From positions 1 through 33,513 of the forward strand of contig MNEU01000067.1 of assembly GCA_001917855.1 (NCBI GenBank): a stretch of 33,513 nucleotides of DNA. Direction: 5' to 3'. This DNA comes from Armatimonadetes bacterium 13_1_40CM_64_14 (GTDB lineage Bacteria; Sysuimicrobiota; Sysuimicrobiia; Sysuimicrobiales; Kaftiobacteriaceae). Below the pieces are notes generated by a model. It saw nothing but the letters and a program-made list of their open reading frames with translations, searched no databases and was not told where the DNA came from. Shown piece after piece: positions 31,579 to 33,513 of the stretch. The position numbers and the translations under genes were made by a program. The first letter of the stretch is position 1. Each line of letters starts with the position of its first letter.

Positions 31579-32227
31579 TCCGATTCGACAACATTCCACC
31601 ATCATCCACCAAAGTCCGCCGACTGGTACTGATGCGGGTTTCGTTACTTCGGAGATTCCGCCAACGTCAATGGAAGACCGCCATCTTCCACCCATTAGGC
31701 TGCAGATTGGCTGTACGGCCCAAGGAACACATCGCGCATAACAGCATGGGGATCACGACCACACCGACGACATTATAATCCATTGATAAGATTTACACGC
31801 AAGTCTGAACCGCTACGGTGAAGGAGGAAGTTGGAAACCTGTACAACTCTGAAATCTGCTGAAGCAACCATCTGACAAGAATGGTGCGAGTCGTCGTACT
31901 CCTTGTGCGCCTCATCACAGGCGTGCGTGCAGCCGTCGGCGCAGGTGCAATGGATGCGCAATCCACAGTTCGAATCCACAGTTCGAATCGACTGGTGTGT
32001 CGTGTCGGGTCCGCCTGTTGCGCCAGGCGAGCTCTAGCTTGTTCCAATCGGTAGCTCATCATGCTCTAGCTTGTCACTCTGCAGCTTAGATTTTTCGCAA
32101 TCCTTTCACAGATTGATTTCGCAACCCGCGCCTTCCCGTTAGCTGCCCGGGCACAAGTTTCTCTTCGCTGGGAGACTATCGGACAATTCTCACCACGAAA
32201 TAGAGATCGATTCAACAACAATCTGTC
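31579..32227. other. Non-coding stretch with short direct repeats
   Basis: No credible gene on either strand, and visibly more A+T-rich than the neighbours towards 32080-32230. It contains a tandem duplication of a 13-base unit (AATCCACAGTTCG at 31960-31972 and 31973-31985) and a direct repeat GCTCTAGCTTGT at 32031-32042 and 32063-32074. With the tRNA half at its edge, it looks like a junction region between chromosome segments. Confidence 0.5.
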
Positions 32228-32256
32228 TTGACAAACCGTAACCATTCGGTTACGGT
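32228..32256 (+). promoter_or_regulatory. Promoter with embedded operator for the ArsR-family gene
   Basis: A consensus -35 box TTGACA lies at 32228-32233, then 17 bases, then a weak -10 (TACGGT, 32251-32256). A perfect 8-bp inverted repeat CCGTAACC-ATTC-GGTTACGG (32236-32255) fills the spacer and reaches into the -10. This is the expected place for an ArsR-type repressor to block RNA polymerase. The start codon follows only 13 bases after the -10, so the mRNA would be leaderless or almost so. Confidence 0.7.
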
Positions 32257-32269
32257 TATCGGTAACTAA

Positions 32270-32599
32270 ATGGTGACTATTCGTCGCAAGCAACCCGATG
32301 TGGTCTTCCGGGCGATTGCCGATCCGACCCGTCGGGAGATTCTGCACCTACTGCGTGGCGGCCGACACACCGTGGGCGAGATCGCGGCGAATTTCCGGAC
32401 CAGCCGTCCCGCGATTTCGAAGCACCTTCGGTTGCTGCGGGCTGCGGGCTTGGTCGTTACGCACAAGCACGGCACGGCACGCGTGTGCCATCTGAACGCC
32501 AAACCGCTGCGTGCGGTCAACAAGTGGCTCCACGACTATGAAGCGTTCTGGAGCGACACGATGCGCGATCTCAAGCGTTACGTCGAGGAGAATCGATGA
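32270..32599 (+). CDS. ArsR-family winged-helix transcriptional repressor (SdpR-like)
   Basis: DNA-binding repressor of 109 residues. The family core is clear: FRAIADPTRREILHLLRGG, then the recognition helix region FRTSRPAISKHLRLLRAAGLV and the wing THKHGTARVCHLN. The ELCVCDL metal-binding motif of arsenic and cadmium sensors is absent, so it belongs to the metal-independent SdpR-like group that usually pairs with an AHSA1-domain gene. It probably represses its own promoter through the inverted repeat at 32236-32255. Its stop overlaps the next start (ATGA). Confidence 0.95.
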   Translation: MVTIRRKQPDVVFRAIADPTRREILHLLRGGRHTVGEIAANFRTSRPAISKHLRLLRAAGLVVTHKHGTARVCHLNAKPLRAVNKWLHDYEAFWSDTMRDLKRYVEENR

Positions 32600-33069
32600 A
32601 CCCGACACAGACAAGCAACACCATCGTCGTGGAAGTTCAGATTAGGGCGACGGCGGAACGGGTCTTCGAAGCACTGACCAATCCCGATCAGCGAGTGCAA
32701 TGGTGGACGGCAGGAGGGCGGTTTCAGGCTACGCACATGCTATCGGACCTCCGCCCCGGCGGCAGGTGGATGATGCGCGGCATCGGGGTGGGCGACAAGC
32801 CCTTCCGCGTGGACGGAGAGTATCGCGACGTCGAGCGCCCACGTTTGCTCGTGTTCACTTGGCGTCCTGACTGGCAGGGGGATGCGACCGAAACCATGGT
32901 GCAGGTTGATCTGGAGGAGAAGGACGGCATCACCATGGTCCGCTTGACGCACTCGGGGCTCACGAGTGAGAGTGCGCGCGCCAGCCATCGCGGCTGGCCT
33001 GAACTCCTGACCTCGCTCCAGATGTATGTTGAGGAGCAGGTTCAACCTGGCAGGAAGCGATCTGTCTGA
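32596..33069 (+). CDS. AHSA1/SRPBCC domain protein
   Basis: 157 residues forming one START-like hydrophobic-pocket domain: VEVQIRATAERVFEALTNPDQRVQWW at the start, SDLRPGGRWMMRGIG in the middle, and TMVQVDLEEKDGITMVRLTHSGL followed by the C-terminal helix with GWPELLTSLQMYVEEQ. Such proteins often follow an SdpR-like ArsR gene, as here with an ATGA overlap; the pair is thought to sense or bind a small hydrophobic molecule, but the ligand is generally unknown. Confidence 0.94.
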   Translation: MNPTQTSNTIVVEVQIRATAERVFEALTNPDQRVQWWTAGGRFQATHMLSDLRPGGRWMMRGIGVGDKPFRVDGEYRDVERPRLLVFTWRPDWQGDATETMVQVDLEEKDGITMVRLTHSGLTSESARASHRGWPELLTSLQMYVEEQVQPGRKRSV

Positions 33070-33089
33070 GACGCCGAGAGGGCCCCGAC

Positions 33090-33458
33090 ATGGCGCGAAT
33101 CCGGTATCTGGTCAATGACGTTGACCGTGCCATTGCCTTCTACACTCAGCATCTGGCCTTTAAGCTGGAGCATCAGGCTGGTCCGGCGTTTGCAAGCATA
33201 TCGCACGGAGACCTGACGCTCTTGCTAAGCGGCCCGCAAAGTTCGGGGCACCGGCACCTGCCCGATGGACGCCGACAAGAACCGGGCGGATGGAACCGGA
33301 TTGTCCTGAACGTGGACGATTTGGCTTCCAGCGTCGCGACGCTGAGACGGGCGGGCCTCCACTTTCGCAGCGATATCGTCACGGGCCAGGGAGGCAATCA
33401 AATTCAGATCGAAGATCCTGACGGCAATCCGGTGGAGTTATTCGAACCTGCCGGATGA
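33090..33458 (+). CDS. VOC (glyoxalase/bleomycin resistance) superfamily protein
   Basis: 122 residues, a single VOC module pair: RYLVNDVDRAIAFYTQHLAFKLEHQ, then FASISHGDLTLLLSGP, and the second half WNRIVLNVDDLASSVATLRRAGLHFRSD with QIQIEDPDGNPVELFEP. The PDGNPVELFE ending carries the typical metal-ligand glutamate. The ATG at 33090 follows GAGAGGG. It starts 20 bases after the AHSA1 gene and is probably in the same operon. Function (dioxygenase, isomerase or binding) is not decided. Confidence 0.92.
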   Translation: MARIRYLVNDVDRAIAFYTQHLAFKLEHQAGPAFASISHGDLTLLLSGPQSSGHRHLPDGRRQEPGGWNRIVLNVDDLASSVATLRRAGLHFRSDIVTGQGGNQIQIEDPDGNPVELFEPAG

Positions 33459-33476
33459 TTCCAGAGTTCGGCACCG

Positions 33477-33513
33477 CTACCCTTTGACCGCTCCCGCCGT
33501 AAACCCGCGGATG
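33477..33513 (-). CDS. Carbohydrate ABC permease, MalG type, last residues only
   Basis: The minus strand from the window edge encodes IRGFTAGAVKG and a TAG stop at 33477-33479. This is the standard C-terminus of MalG-type sugar permeases (...GLTAGAVKG). Only about 12 codons are visible. It shows that another sugar-importer cluster continues beyond the window and converges on the VOC gene with an 18-base gap. Confidence 0.75.
   Translation of the reverse strand, partial: IRGFTAGAVKG

Noticed and set aside
31456-31695. 79-codon minus-strand frame across the tRNA half
   Set aside because: The translated T arm gives the peptide RSQVQVLHRPP, a frequent artefact of translating tRNA genes; no protein family.
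31793-32347. Several small minus-strand frames upstream of the ArsR gene
   Set aside because: No ribosome sites or protein-like composition, and they overlap the promoter/operator.
1-33513. CRISPR arrays, insertion sequences, integrases, restriction or toxin-antitoxin genes
   Set aside because: None seen: no regularly spaced repeats, transposase or integrase motifs, or nuclease-type defence genes on either strand.

Overview
The window is a gene-dense, GC-rich stretch of bacterial chromosome dominated by ABC importers for organic solutes and by the enzymes that process them. I count five importer modules and the decayed tail of a sixth binding protein. All five intact binding proteins have Sec or Tat signal peptides but no lipobox cysteine, which points to a diderm with a true periplasm. 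Non-ATG starts (GTG, TTG) and 1-4 nt stop/start overlaps are frequent. I cannot assign a phylum. A free-living soil, sediment or groundwater heterotroph fits (for example Rokubacteria-, Chloroflexota- or CSP1-3-like lineages), but this is an impression from gene content only.

Layout. (A) 1-4664, minus strand: a sugar-type (MalE/MalF) importer with a medium-chain zinc dehydrogenase, an enolase-superfamily dehydratase/racemase, and the C-terminal remnant of another sugar-binding protein. The last 37 bases of the window are the 3' end of a MalG-type permease of a further cluster. (B) 5239-10031, plus strand: a complete PotABCD/AfuABC-class importer (binding protein, ATPase, two permeases), translationally coupled to a cytosolic glycerophosphodiester phosphodiesterase. 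This suggests uptake of a glycerophosphodiester-like compound. (C) 10028-17322, minus strand: an AfuA/AfuB-type importer without an ATPase, then a GNAT acetyltransferase, a GH109-like NAD-dependent oxidoreductase/glycosidase homologue, a second Gfo/Idh/MocA dehydrogenase, an unrecognised 230-residue protein and a TIM-barrel epimerase/isomerase-like protein. This is the best candidate for an undescribed catabolic route. (D) 17643-24954: a D-2-hydroxyacid dehydrogenase (plus) converging on a minus-strand Dpp/Opp-type operon (Tat-exported binding protein, two permeases, Gfo/Idh/MocA dehydrogenase, DUF885 protein with an altered metal site). (E) 25124-31459: an SDR, an aspartoacylase-like zinc hydrolase, two Dpp-type permeases and a binding protein on plus, converging on a creatininase-family amidohydrolase. 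(F) 31480-33458: a non-coding, more A+T-rich stretch carrying the 3' half of a tRNA-Val(CAC), then an autoregulated-looking ArsR repressor / AHSA1 / VOC operon.

Only one ABC ATPase gene is present for five importers, so systems A, C, D and E must borrow ATPases encoded elsewhere or share the one in B. The general picture is modular 'import one unusual carbon/amide compound, then oxidise or hydrolyse it' operons placed side by side. Substrates are inferred from neighbours and none is proven by sequence.
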